Positions 23,761 through 35,020 of a DNA stretch of 64,000 nt are shown piece after piece. This DNA is from Dermanyssus gallinae (taxonomy: Eukaryota; Arthropoda; Arachnida; Mesostigmata; Dermanyssidae): the NCBI GenBank assembly GCA_003439945.1, contig QVRM01000940.1, positions 275,501 to 339,500 on the forward strand, written 5' to 3'. Position numbers and translations under genes: made by a program. Position 1 is the stretch's first letter. Every line of letters begins with the position of its first letter. The notes under the pieces were generated by a model. That model was not told the DNA's origin. It searched no databases and saw only the letters and a program-made list of their open reading frames with translations.

Positions 23761-24749
23761 TTGGATTGAAAAATGGGGCTATCCCAAAAGCGTCAACGGA
23801 ACTTACTAAATTAAGATCACCTTTTTATAAGGCAGGCCCCAAAACTAGAGGTGCTGGTAAAAAATTGCGTACCTTACAACTTTCTAACATAACTTTGAGT
23901 TAAGTTCCCAAGACCTCAAGTTTAAAAAACACTAGATTTCAGGTAGGATATAACTGATGAGTTTGTCATCAATGCAAAAACCTTTACAGTCTAGGCGTAT
24001 TAAACCATCCGAGTCATGCTTGGCCTTGCCCGCTTTGATACATGACCCAAGCAGCGCGTATTGGACGGCAAGAAGCAAAATATTCACTAGATGCATTTTG
24101 GACAGTCTATCGAGCCAGATATATCGCGCACGTTTCTAGGTTTTGTAAGATGTTTTTACTGACCGTGACTCAAATCCATATCAGTGTAGTGCTAGAGTTC
24201 TACTTTTTGGGCGCAATAATGTTGTGTAACGATGTGCGCAATGCTCCCAATGTTTTTTTTTGCTCTACAGGTAAATGCTACAATTATAGCAGAATATTCA
24301 TACTTTACAGTTGTGGTAATTAGAGACGTAATTAGGCAAACCTAAAAATGATATTTTTAAGAAAAATAAACATTTTTATCTTGTACAAAGCAACGTTATA
24401 TGTTACGTAGCCTAACAATATTACGCAAAATGCGACTTTGATAAACGACACCGTGGCACTAACGGATAGTTACGTTAAACTATCACTCCATGCGGTCTAG
24501 TCGACGAGCCCCTGCCTATACCAGTCATACTAGAAGGCAACAAAAAACTATTACTTATAGTTATCTACCAAGCTAGGCAATGCCATCATCACAGTCAATG
24601 CATGCCCCTTTTTCTTAAATGCCAAATAGTATGGTTAGCAGGAATTGGTACCTACAGTACCAGAGATTGCTGTCAATGGTCGTTGCATGAAAACGACTAA
24701 GTGCAAGGCATAAAGGCAAATAATTACGATTTTACTATTATAAAATTTT
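23761..24749. other. intergenic, nothing recognised
   Basis: AT-rich, no supported gene. Open frames at 23957-24323 have no motif. Confidence 0.45.
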
Positions 24750-24862
24750 GTAGCGGCGGTGGCTTAGACGGTTAATGCACCGTTCGAAACGGGGCGTTGC
24801 CATGGCAACCATAATTGGCAAAACAATCGCGAGTTCGAGCCCCGGCCGTGCTGGTTGTATTT
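24750..24862 (+). mobile_element. tRNA-like SINE head
   Basis: A box A-like 'TGGCTTAGACGGTTAATGC' and a good box B 'GAGTTCGAGCCCC' are about 60 bp apart. The ends do not pair as an acceptor stem and there is no plausible anticodon arm, so it reads as a tRNA-derived SINE rather than a tRNA gene. It is not obviously the same family as SINE-1 or SINE-2. Confidence 0.4.
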
Positions 24863-25909
24863 GTTGGACGTGGTTGTCACTGCCCTGCTGCTACATACCT
24901 CTGCTGGAAAAAGTCTATATAACTCAGAGCGTTAAAAAAATGGTGTATGTCTAGACAATCGCGAACGACCAAGACATTCCAAACCTCGTAATTTGGATTT
25001 CGACTACTCTAGCTCCTTCTTCAAAGCTGTCATATAGGTTAATTGGAAGTATTTATAATAAGAAAGACGCATTGTATTTTCTGTACACCCCTATAAATCT
25101 GTGCAAGTATACAGTAATAATCCTACTGACGTCATATCTGCCCTGGCTGCTATCATCCGATAACAGCATTAGCTTAATCACTTAACCGCAAAGTAAGGTT
25201 AACAGAGTACAGGGTTATTTCATTGCATGCGCAAAGAAACAACGCGTTAGCTGTGTTTGTGAGGCTGAAACGGTTTGTACTGGTTACGCCGCCCCGACGA
25301 TGTCAGCCAGAGTAAGTGAGAACGAGCCAAGGAATCAGACACGAAGTAGAGGGGTACCGGGAACGCAGCAAAAGGGGTAGTGGAAACGACCGTCTACCCT
25401 TGTGGCTTATCACGGAGCAGTATGCTTCAAAAAGTTCTTCCGACAAAAGTTTTTCTTTGTTTTAGCTGTGGGCTTTCATTCACTTCGCCTCCCTCTTCAT
25501 CGCCTACCCTGACAGCCCATTTCTCTGTGTATGCATGTAAGCTTAAGTATGCTTAGATGTGGGATCCCAATACAATCCCGTTGGACGTCGTCGGGATGTC
25601 GAAAACGATTCTGCCAACCCCCCCCCCCCCCCTCTTAACGAGCCCATGCAATATGTCATCCAGTGTGTCTTTGATAGGCCTTTGATATATTGGTGGCAGG
25701 CGTGTATATATATATATATACATATACACAGCCGACCTACTTGCCTTGACATTTCCGTTGGCAGTTCGTTTTAACATCGCCCACAGAGAGAGCTTGGCCT
25801 AGCAACGACCTGCGCACGCCATTCAAAGTGGTCTGTATTAAGCTCGGTCCCTCTTTTGGCTGCACAGTGTAACACTTGATGTATCTAGAGCTCCTCAGAG
25901 GAAGCGCCG

Positions 25910-25941
<32 letters not shown>

Positions 25942-27628
25942 TTTTGCGAATTATTTATGTCTGCAAACGTTTGTATATGTATACACCATAGAAGAGAAAC
26001 GCTGTATCGAGACTAGCCTGGCAGGATTTTGCTGCTTGTAATATTCTTAAAAGATGCCTTTAAAATTGAATTTTAAATATTGAATATGTTTTTGGGACAA
26101 AAAAATGTTTAATTATCATTGTTATTGTTATAAATAGTAATGTAATCACTATTTACGTATGATACGCGGTAAGCGTATCTAAAAAAAAATCCCTTGCACC
26201 TAAGGGATTTAAAAAGAACATTTTTTTAGATATATTGCCGCGCAATTTAGGTTGATAAATAAACTCATCTGCTTGCTTTTCGTTGATATCCTAAAAAGAT
26301 CACTAAGGGACCCTAAAGTGGTTTTGTCAGGCTAGTTTGGCAACCAACAACTCAATGTGTTGAACCACTTGACGGTCTTTACTTAGTCCAGAGCGACATT
26401 CTAAACAGAGGCTGTATGTATTTGTTGTTAAACTGCGTCTTGTTGAACTTTTCGGGACCTTTCACATTACTGCCCTGCCTGACTGCTTACGTCTTTATAG
26501 GATGATCGATTTGTTGAACCGACGTTGAGTGCCTTTGATGTGGAGTCAGCAACATATGAACACAAACAGTTCAAATCTACAAAAGCTTGAGAAGCCTAGC
26601 TGAAATCAAACACATATATGTTTACCTAACAGTTACCGTCATTTTAGCAAGTACGTCCTAGAAGAACATAAAAAAAATAGAACGAAGCATTATATACAAC
26701 AATTCTGCCTAATATAGTGACGAAGGCCAGAACAAATGTGCAAGGTGAATACACAAAGACTAAGTAGTATTTAAATTGAGTATGTTTGCCCTTAAAACTT
26801 CATCTGTCTGCAATGAGCTTGAACGGGTTAGCCATAATTACTACAACTAGTTTTCTTTCTCGGTCGTTCGACAATAATGCGACTATCGATATACGTATAC
26901 TAAGGCACGGCTTCTATATTAAGAACTAAAACGAGGATATAAGTATTAATGGAACTTTGTCTCGATACGGGTCTACACTTTGAAATGAACAAAATACTAC
27001 AGTGTGCTGCTGCTGCTGCTGCTCCACTATCAAACATTGGCTCTTGACCTGTTGAGTCTGTCTGAGAGGCGAGATTGGGTTGTCGCAAAATTGTCAGGGG
27101 GCAAAATTGTCGAGGGCTCTACAAACATGCTACATTGAACAAACGCCACTTCCGCTTGTCAGACGTTCAAAAGTTCGTTTTTGATCACTCTTATTAGCAC
27201 CTGATGCAAGCTTAGCGTGCCATACAATATCGTGATTTATTCGTTATCGTTGTTGTTGTGGCTGTCGTTGACGCCGTCGCCGTCTCTCGATTAAGACACT
27301 GCTCGCCTTCTCTTAGTTGAATTTCACAAAGTTCTGCCGCGGTGCGCCTCGCACGGTTGACGGCGCATTGATCCGTGCCATCACCAGCAGCAGTTAACAG
27401 AGATGCTATTTGCCCTCTACGCTAGCGCTATTGTGTGACCTTGCCCTTCCTACTTGCATAATGTCTTCTGTAATACAGAGCGTATTCAGATTCGTCATCA
27501 ATCGATTACTGCCTTACTGTCCGACTCCACTTGACAAATTGGCCGGCCTTATTTCATCTCTACTTGCATTAGCTGCCTGTAATATGACTTGTTACTTCGT
27601 AGTCTTCGTAGAACCTTTCACGTAGACG
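24863..27628. other. intergenic with simple repeats
   Basis: No supported gene. Holds a poly(C) run of about 14 at 25618-25631, (TA)n at 25707-25730 and 25911-25937, and a short (CTG)n at about 27008-27022. Open frames crossing the TA tracts are artefacts of the repeat. Confidence 0.45.
25911..25937. repeat. (TA)n microsatellite
   Basis: About 27 bases of alternating AT. Confidence 0.9.
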
Positions 27629-28052
27629 GCCATTACTAAATGAAAGAGCCGCATCACTTCTCACAGAGCGCTGCACTTTGACGTGCGCTGTGGCGACAGG
27701 ACTTGAGTTTATATTTTTGTTTATATATGTGTGCATATAAATATAGATAAATAAATAAATAAAAACATATGGCTGCTGTTCTACAAAAGACGCCGGAGTT
27801 ATCATTTTTTTAAATGTTTTTCACTACAACTGTAACGACAGCCATTACTAAATGAAAGAGCCGCATCACTTCTCACAGAGCGCTGCACTTTGACGTGCGC
27901 TGTGGCGACAGGACTTGAGTTTATATTTTTGTTTATATATGTGTGCATATAAATATAGATAAATAAATAAATAAAAACATATGGCTGCTGTTCTACAAAA
28001 GACGCCGGAGTTATCATTTTTTTAAATGTTTTTCACTACAACTGTAACGACA
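27629..28052. repeat. 212-bp tandem duplication
   Basis: The block beginning GCCATTACTAAATGAAAGAG at 27629 is repeated at 27841 with no difference that I could find by eye, through to CTACAACTGTAACGACA at about 28052. Each unit has the same small (ATAA)n tract. Open frames within the units are the same frame twice and carry no domain. It is either a very recent tandem duplication or an assembly artefact. Confidence 0.9.
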
Positions 28053-28439
28053 GATCTAGCCCCAAAAGCTCATAAACAAAGAAAAACAAAACAATTTATT
28101 TTTAGCTAAATTCAGGTGCCCCCTTATTGTTCTCAAAGGGTTGATAATTAAGCACATCGTTTTTAGAGAAATTTCTTTAAGAAAATGCAATATACATTTT
28201 AAGAGTCTCCGGGGACAACTTAAAATAACATAAAATTCGTGATAGGTAAACAATGGTGCGCTTTATAATATTATATTTCGAGTTCATAGTTCTCGCTATA
28301 CGCTACAAAAACATGTTGTTAATTCGGTCATGTATGGCTTGCGTACTGCGTAGATTGCTGTTGTAAATATTTAAGAGGATGGAATGTCTATTAATAGATA
28401 TTAACAATAACAGAGATATTGTGAGATGGGTACTAAATC

Positions 28440-29400
28440 AAGGCTACACTCTGCCTGACATCGAAACGCAACTCTTTAAAGAAATTTGGACTGAACGTTT
28501 TTTAATTAAATTAATATATTTATTCAAATATGGCCGCCAAACTTTACAGCTATGAGTGAATTTGGAAACTACACAACTATTATAAAGGAGAACATAAAAC
28601 ATTGGACAGTTAGTAATACAACAACGATATATCATATTACATCTAAGACTAGCATATTGAATCGTTTGCGGGATATGAATATAAAAATCCAACCATGGCA
28701 TTACCGTTACCCCAAAATCGCGAAGGTTGTTTATATTGGGGATCTCCTTTCCTCTTAGTGTGTAAATGTGGTCCTCCTTCAGACACACAACATCTAACCC
28801 TATATTATCATATCATTTTTGGTGCACTAATTTGAGTTAGAGTCCATTGTTCTATAAATTGTGTGCCTCTCGTTCTCTGTGCCAGATTTTGCTTCATGGT
28901 TTTAAGTTTAACGTTTTTAAGATCTAAAACTAATATTTAAACTAATAGTGGATCTAAACATGTTCATGGGAGAGATACACTATATATCGAATAAAATGGT
29001 TGTTGACTCGTACACAGATCGTTCAATTCTTGAGATAACTCTATATTCATGACACAGTATACGGGTCTATATTTAAATAAATGCATATTTGTAAAAGTTT
29101 AACAGGGTTCACTCTGTTAAGGGCCTTACAAAAATCAAAGAAGGCACAAATAAGTGTTTTTTTTGTTAGTATAAATGGCCCAATCATAGACTATTTCAAC
29201 TAGTCGCTGTGGTTGACTTTAGTAAAGCCATGTTGCTCGTCAAGCACTTTCTCAGACTGCATAAAGCTAAACATATATTCAAGTAATTTTCATCAAATCA
29301 CAAGTTTTTGTTTAATGAATATACACGCTACTGATGAATGTGTCACGGGATTGTGTGACGCGTCTATAATTATAAACATTGGATTCTGATTCATTTTTAT
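28440..29400 (-). pseudogene. CR1/Jockey-like LINE RT relic
   Basis: On the minus strand near 29270-29100: 'DEQHGFTKVNHS' and RT motif A 'FFDFCKALNRV'. Nearer the 3' end (28790-28440) a 114-codon frame reads 'YTLRGKEIPNINNLRDFGV', 'FYIHI', 'SCKVWRPYLNKYINLIKKR'. This fits the post-YADD region (the 'DLGV' block and the 'YVRPILEY...VWSP' block) of CR1/Jockey-type elements. The YADD box itself was not readable. Several frames are involved and stops are frequent, so it is dead. Confidence 0.6.
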
Positions 29401-30085
29401 GTACAGACTAAATTACGGATTGTCGAAAAAACAGACACAATCTTTGTAAGACCTGGCATAGATTAATGAGTAACTCTGTAATAAAATGTGACCCTTTTTG
29501 CAAGATAAGATATAAGGTTTGCGTTAAAACTATTACGATACTATATTTCGATACAATTGCATACAGGCTTCTTGATGATGTTGGCGAAAAAAAGTAAGTG
29601 CTTGCGTTGGACCTGCTCGGGCCACGAGAGCAGAGAAAAGGAAATCTTTGAAAATATCATCGGTGATAACCATATTGTTTATTTTTAATGCCGTTATAAC
29701 CTTTTCTTAGAATTTATAAAATTGAGATTAGATTATTTAAATACCCGAGGTCTATTGATTGTCTTACGCAGTTTAATCATTATCATCAGCAGACTGGCAT
29801 TATTTTCGATAAATGGTTGATTCTAGACTTGCCTATGCGTTTGGGAATACATTCTACGATAACGGCGTGCATTTGATAAACAAAATATTTATACATACTA
29901 TCTACAGCATAACAGTTCAGGAGGAATCTCCATGGAATGAGTAAAATCAGCTTTACTCGTCTTGTAACTATCTGTCCAGAAATAAATAATAAAGAAACCC
30001 TCCTTTGTCAATAGGAGATTATTCGAACTCGAATAAAAACTTAAAATAAATTGCGTTATGGCCTGAAGACATTGGGGATTAACAG

Positions 30086-30086
<1 letters not shown>
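29401..30086. other. intergenic, nothing recognised
   Basis: AT-rich. May include the upstream part of the CR1/Jockey-like relic, but no motif could be read. Confidence 0.4.

Positions 30087-30087
<1 letters not shown>

Positions 30088-30143
<56 letters not shown>
30088..30143. repeat. (TA)n tract at LINE-B copy 1 3' end
   Basis: About 56 bases of alternating TA directly beyond the LINE-B 3' end. LINE-B copy 3 also ends in a simple repeat, (CAAT)n then TA, so a microsatellite-like tail seems to be a LINE-B feature. Confidence 0.85.
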
Positions 30144-30146
<3 letters not shown>

Positions 30147-30159
30147 TAATACATTATTC

Positions 30160-31292
30160 GCTGGGCATGTACATATACCTAAATACATATGTCACTCGTT
30201 TATATTAGGGGCGCTTAAAGCGGCAGCATATACCTACGCATTCATACAATCCATGTCTACTTTAATACCTACTGAGTATTTGCTTTCCATTGGGACAAGC
30301 TCTTGTTTGTAATATCGACCAGGTTCTTTCTTACATTTGGTGTAGAGCTAGGGCCTTTGACAGCTCTATATTTCTGCTCCCCCCCTAAAGCTATACATTT
30401 TTTAATAATATGCTCGATTGACTCATTCTCTAGCCCACATGCTCGACATTTTGTACTTTACCCTTTCCTATATATAGCTCTTTGTATTCTTGTATTCAAC
30501 ATCTGTGCCCTGGCATCTGCCAATAGCCCACTCGCTTTTGAATTATCGTATACCCATTCTACCCCGCCCCTTTCCCGCTTTTCCTTTTCATACATAGTTG
30601 CCAAACTCGATCTGGAACCCATCGCCAATTTCCATTTGTCTGTATATGACTTGTTTACCCTCCATTTCACCATTTTCCCTGATACCCTTGCTATTGCCCA
30701 TTGCTGACTTGTTGTACCCAATCTTTCTAGCTGCGAACTCTACTCTGCAATCCCACTTCGTTTTAATCCTAAGTGCCGTCTTTACCAGCTGCATCTGTTT
30801 AACCCATCTTTTATTTGTGACATTTTCAATCCTACTACTAAATCTAAGCTTACTTTGTGCTTCCCTTTGTATACATTTTGACATTCCCCCTTCCTCCTCA
30901 AGAAATTCCCTGGCACAATTAAAACGGCAACCCAATGCAAATTTGATCAACTCTCTTTGTATCGTTTTTAACTTCTTTCTTAACCCTGCGCTGTGGACCA
31001 GAGAGGCATTAGCAAAGGTCAATCCTGGCACACACATGGCTTTTCATATATTCTTTGTAACTATATATTTATTAGATCCCCACAGGCTCTTACACCTTAT
31101 TGCATTTCTTCCTCTTTCAGCCTTCATCCTCCGTATTGTCCCTTCTTCCTCTAAATAATTATCCGCTGTAGTCATTGTCACCCCAAGATATTTGTACTTA
31201 CTTTTATAATCCAATTATTTTCTCTGTACTACAAGCTTCCTTGCCCCCTAACCCCATTAAATACAAAAACTGCGCTCTTTTTTTATTAAGCG
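30160..31292 (-). pseudogene. LINE-B copy 1, 5'-truncated
   Basis: A minus-strand copy of the element at 58200-59460. Frames include 'GLTFANASLVHSAGLRKKL', 'CREFLEEEGG'-type blocks, 'NKRWVKQMQLVKTAL', 'NKSYTDKWKLAMG' and 'GGVEWVYDNSKASGLLADA'. These follow the RT catalytic region, so the copy lacks endonuclease and RT palm. Frameshifts break it into overlapping frames (31037-30588 and 30721-30458). The 3' end shares 'AGCGCCCC' and 'TGTATTTAGGTAT'-like sequence with copy 3. Its truncated 5' end lies within about 70 bp of the R1-like ORF1 start on the other strand. Confidence 0.75.
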
Positions 31293-31357
31293 CCATTTTC
31301 TTCTTCTTTGTCTTTTTCTTCATTTTCGTCTGATTATTCTGCTTATTATTAGCTCAA

Positions 31358-32930
31358 ATGGTTGTCGTTGTCAAAGACAAGGAGTCAGAAACCAGGGGAC
31401 CGGATTCGTTTAGCTATTTCAAGCTAGGCTGCAAAAAACGGAAGCAGACTGAGGAAGGATCACCAACAGCACAAGAGGATGCTGCTGCAACCAAGTGGGA
31501 GATGAAGGAGCTCAATGAGCTACACAAAGCGGCACGAGCGCTTGTACAAGAAACGGTGCCACTTAACACTAAAGAGAGCGTTAAGAACGCAATAAAAGTA
31601 TTGGAAAAAAGCTTGGAATCATTCGAAAACAAGCAATGGACCTTAGGTTCAAGCCGGACCGAATGCAGCAAATGCACAAGAGAAGAAACGGCCAACAATA
31701 CAACCGTAGAAGCGCTGCAAAAACTCAAGCGACAATATAAACAAACCGTCATAGAGTTGAAGGAGCGGCTGGCAAAAGAAAGAGAAACGCGCAATCTGCT
31801 ACAAGAGCCAATCAAGGAGCTTGAGGCCGCAAATCCACGGACCCCAGAGGAAACTAAGCAAGCAGAGGAGAAGCAGAAGGCCCAGCAAATCCTTCAGAAC
31901 CTCAGAGAAGCCAAGGACATAGAAGCCGTGAAAGCCGAGATTGCGAAAGACTGGCCGCGAAAAGCCTACAAAGGAACGCGAACGATAAATACCAGTATCA
32001 TAAGCGACAGAGAAGTCAGAGCGGTCCAGGTCCAAGACAAGAACGCCAAGGTCAAATAACTTATCAAACGACTAACGCAATACTTTCCGGCAGCCACCAG
32101 ACTAGGATAATTGGCAGTCGGCAAAGTAGGGGCTATAGAGATCCATCAGGGAAACATAGACCTGGGAGAACCGGCCCCAACCGAGGAGCTTCTTACAACA
32201 ACATCCCAGACTCTAATCGTGGGAAAAATCGGAGAGGAAGACAACCTCGACTCCACCATAGAAGTCGAGGAGAAGAATATACAGAAAATTAACCACACGC
32301 TTTCCGGAGCATGGAAAGTTCAGGACGCAAGGAGAAGGGGGGCATTGCACTGTACAGAAGGAACCAACGCCGAGCAGACAAGAAAGGCAGTTGAATACTG
32401 TCTTCTAAAGGCCGAAGGAGAAATCGAGCTCTGCGTTAAGCGCAAGGCTATACGAACGGAAGGGCGAAAACGAGGCTCGCCAAAATCCAAGGCAGAGGCC
32501 ATAAGACCACTGATAAAAAGACTCCGGCGGAATGGTCAAGCATCCTTCAACGGGAGGTGGACATCGTTAAAGTGGCAAGATGCTACAACTGTAAAGACGG
32601 AGACACCAGACACGCGGCAAACTCTATGGAATGCTCAGCCTACAGGTAATGCATTAGAGAGATGAGAGACCGTAAAAGCAAGGCAAGAGCAAAGGACCCA
32701 AATTAAAGGACCCCGCTCGTGCACAAGGCCAAGGAACAGGATCCCACAACCCAAGACGTCACCCTCCAGGCTGCCATCGCGGGCAAACAACCTACTTCAA
32801 GTGACAACAAGGATGACAACGGTTTTGTGCCCTATAATAAGACAATGAGAAATCCAAATAACAAGGGCAGGCAGGAAGGTCAAAACAAAAGCGATGACGA
32901 CGAGGAAACTGAAATGCATACAGATTAATT
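31358..32930 (+). pseudogene. R1-like LINE ORF1 (gag), broken, sense copy
   Basis: First frame 31358-32059: acidic/basic N-terminus, then a coiled-coil-like Glu/Lys-rich stretch including 'CSKCTREE', and 'AEIAKDWPRKAYK'. This parallels 'CSKCNQKLG' and 'IVLKRWPERCFK' of the minus-strand ORF1 at 45208-44207, so both are the same gag type. Second frame 32111-32665 continues with the gag C-terminal domain and, in another frame at 32581, a degenerate zinc knuckle 'CYNCKDGDTRHA' with a later Cys. A third frame runs to about 32926. The expected role is RNA-binding RNP protein. At least two frameshifts; no function expected. Confidence 0.65.
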
Positions 32931-33716
32931 TGGACCGGTCCAACGTGGCCCAATCCCTACTGGATGCAAAATCACAAAATGAAGGCGCTCAGGTTTTACT
33001 TATTAGCGAACCTAACAGAAGGTGGCTGTCCAGCGGGCAAGGCAGAGAATGTATCAGGGACGCAGCGCTATGAGTTAAACCAACAATTGCTGTCAAAGCG
33101 CAAGGATCAGGACAAGGATGAACGTGAGCAGAACTCGACAGAGGACCTATCGTGTTCAACTGCTACATCTTGCCTAACTCGGGACGACAAGAATTCACCA
33201 AATTTCTAAATGAACTCTCAGAAGAAATCAGAAGATGCGAGCCACAATCTAAAGATGTCATAGTGGGAGGACATTTCAACGCAGCCGCGGTAGAATGGGG
33301 AAGCAAGGCAACAAACAGCAGAGGCAGAGAGTTAACAGAGTGGCTAGCGCAGCTGGGCATGACACACTTTAACGATGGTCGTCTGCCCATATTCGAAAGA
33401 AGAGATCAAGCCTCATTCATAGATCTCACATTTGGATGCGCAAACACCATAAATAAACTAGGGAACTGGAGGGCCTCAGAAGAAGACTCCCAAAGCGACC
33501 ACAAATATATGGAATACGAATACGGAAAAGAAGAAGCACCCACTCAGCAGGAGGGAGACATACGCCGGGCGGCGTGGCGTGCTAACAAAATGGACCTCGG
33601 CAGACTCCGCGCCCGTTTAAGGACTGAAGGACAAATACTCTTCAATACTCAGAGACAACTCTGTCCTGAGGATGTAGTACTGGCATTACAAAGGGCATGT
33701 GAGGCAGCCTCGCCGC
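32905..33716 (+). pseudogene. R1-like ORF2 endonuclease domain, 3'-truncated
   Basis: The endonuclease begins with 'CIQINLDRSNVAQSLL' and 'VLLISEPNRR' (32911-33030), then 'CYILPNSGRQEFTKFL', 'VGGHFNAAAVEWGS' (about 33273), 'TFGCANTINKLGNW' and 'QSDHKYMEYEY' (about 33495). The family motif is GDFNA; here the Asp is His (codon 33282-33284), so a key residue is lost, while the Ser-Asp-His end motif is kept. The linker after the endonuclease continues to 'RACEAASPRR' and then reads into GC-rich rDNA-like sequence. No reverse transcriptase follows. The 3' half of the element is therefore missing, which is not the usual LINE 5' truncation. Confidence 0.7.
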
Positions 33717-33766
33717 GTCGGCGGGACGTGCCCCGGGTTGTCCCCGGGGCCCTGGCCCGGGGGAAA
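33717..33766 (+). other. GC-rich sequence before 18S, likely 5' ETS end
   Basis: About 50 bases of very high GC (CCCCGGG and GGCCC runs) directly precede the conserved 18S start. The composition differs sharply from the LINE on the left. By position it would be the last part of the external transcribed spacer. This is inference from position and composition. Confidence 0.5.
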
Positions 33767-34733
33767 CTGGTTGATCCTGCCTGTAGTCATATGCTTGTCT
33801 TAAAGATTAAGCCATGCATGTTTAAGTTCATACCTTTGAATGGTGAAACCGCGAATGGCTCATTAAATCAGTTAAAATTTCATGGGATGTGTTTTGTTAA
33901 TTGGATAACTGTGGTAATTCTAGAGCTAATACATGCATATACGTTCAACTTCGGTTGGATGTGCTTTTATTAGTGCAAACCATGGAGAGGGAGCCTGAGA
34001 AACGGCTACCACATCTAAGGAAGGCAGCAGGCGCGCAAATTACCCAATCCCGGCTCGGGGAGGTAGTGACAAAAAATAGCAATGCGGGTCTTAAATGAGG
34101 CTTCGTAATTGGAATGAGTACATTCTAAATTCTTTAACGAGGAACTATTGGAGGGCAAGTCTGGTGCCAGCAGCCGCGGCAATTCCAGCTCCAATAGCGT
34201 ATATTAAAATTGTTGCGTCTAAAAAGCTCGTAGTTTGAAAACTTGCCTTGACTTGCAATAGGTCCACATGGGCCACCGTTTGTCGAGCGCAAATATGGAT
34301 GACTGTTTTTGCCGGCTTAATTGTTTGGCTTATAAGAGTTATCAAATATCACTTTGATTAAATTAGAGTGCTTGAAGCAAGTGTATTACTTAAATATAAA
34401 TGCATGGAATGATGGAATATGTTATTGTTCTATTTGTTGGTTTTGGAACGATGAAATGATTGAAAGGAACTGATAAGGGCATTCGTATTGTTGTGAGAGA
34501 GGTGAAATTCTTAGACCACAGCAAGACGAACTACTGCGAAAGCATTTGCCAAGAATGTTTTCATTGATCAAGAACGAAAGTTAGAGGTTCGAAGGCGATC
34601 AGATACCGCCCTAGTTCTAACCATAAACTATGCCAACTAGCAATTTGCTTACGTATGTTTTACGACTAAGTGAGAGGCCACGGGAAACCAAAGTAGAGTT
34701 ATGGGAGAAGTATGGTTGCAAAGCTGAAACTTT
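33767..34733 (+). rRNA. 18S rRNA fragment, 5' two thirds, with internal deletion
   Basis: Begins with the universal 'CTGGTTGATCCTGCC' start and includes 'ATTAAGCCATGCATG', 'GGTAATTCTAGAGCTAATAC', 'GCCAGCAGCCGCGGCAATTC' (530 loop), 'GAGAGGTGAAATTC', 'AACGAAAGTTAGAGGTTCG' and 'GATCAGATACCGCCCTAG'. At about 33982 'TTTATTAGTGCAAACCA' joins directly to 'GGAGAGGGAGCCTGAG', skipping more than 100 bases that normally separate them. It stops at 'AAGCTGAAACTT', before 'AAAGGAATTGACGG', so the 3' third is absent. Not a functional gene: a dispersed fragment joined to an R1-like LINE on the left and a LINE-A fragment on the right. Confidence 0.9.
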
Positions 34734-34750
34734 GCAACCATACTTTCCCC
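34708..34750. repeat. snap-back inverted duplication at 18S fragment end
   Basis: AAGTATGGTTGCAAAG (34708-34723) is followed by a 6-base loop and its exact reverse complement (34730-34745). The right arm continues as TCCCC, the reverse complement of the usual 18S sequence GGGGA before AAGTATGG. So the end of the 18S fragment is copied back on itself. Confidence 0.9.
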
Positions 34751-34757
34751 ACCTGAC

Positions 34758-34780
34758 AGCACACCTGCTGCAGGTGTGCT
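34758..34780. repeat. 23-bp perfect palindrome
   Basis: AGCACACCTGC, a one-base centre and GCAGGTGTGCT. A further direct CAGCACACCTG follows at about 34789. It sits right after the 18S snap-back, at the join to the LINE-A fragment. Confidence 0.8.
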
Positions 34781-34799
34781 ACACCTACAGCACACCTGA

Positions 34800-35020
34800 G
34801 GATCGTGGTATTTTCCGTGCTGCATAACATGTGATGAAACCCGTGGGCTGCAAACGCCGTAGCTAAATGTCTATTCTTATATCCGACTGCTCGCCAGGCC
34901 GTACTTGTCATCGCTGCCGTAGTATATATTCCCATGTCGATTTCCTTTAGTTTTTCCGTCCACTTCATAGTTCGGGCCCCAAGCGCTCTCGTTCTAGGTA
35001 AACCCCATCAAAGTTGCAGT
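34800..35020 (-). pseudogene. LINE-A C-terminal fragment
   Basis: The minus-strand frame 'YKNRHLATAFAAHGFHHMLC' aligns by eye with 'CDNRHVFTRYIVHGYHYLVC' encoded at about 35410-35350 in the larger LINE-A copy, so this is a second, partial copy of the same C-terminal region in the same orientation. It provides the right flank of the 18S fragment. Confidence 0.5.

Noticed and set aside
24750..24862. A tRNA gene
   Set aside because: Boxes A and B are present, but no acceptor stem pairing or anticodon arm could be drawn. SINE-type origin preferred.
30598..31158. 186-codon plus-strand frame
   Set aside because: Antisense of LINE-B copy 1. The same shadow appears opposite copy 3 at 58461-59309.
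33152..33973. A single 273-codon protein across the LINE and 18S
   Set aside because: The frame happens to stay open into rRNA. The second half is 18S sequence, not protein.
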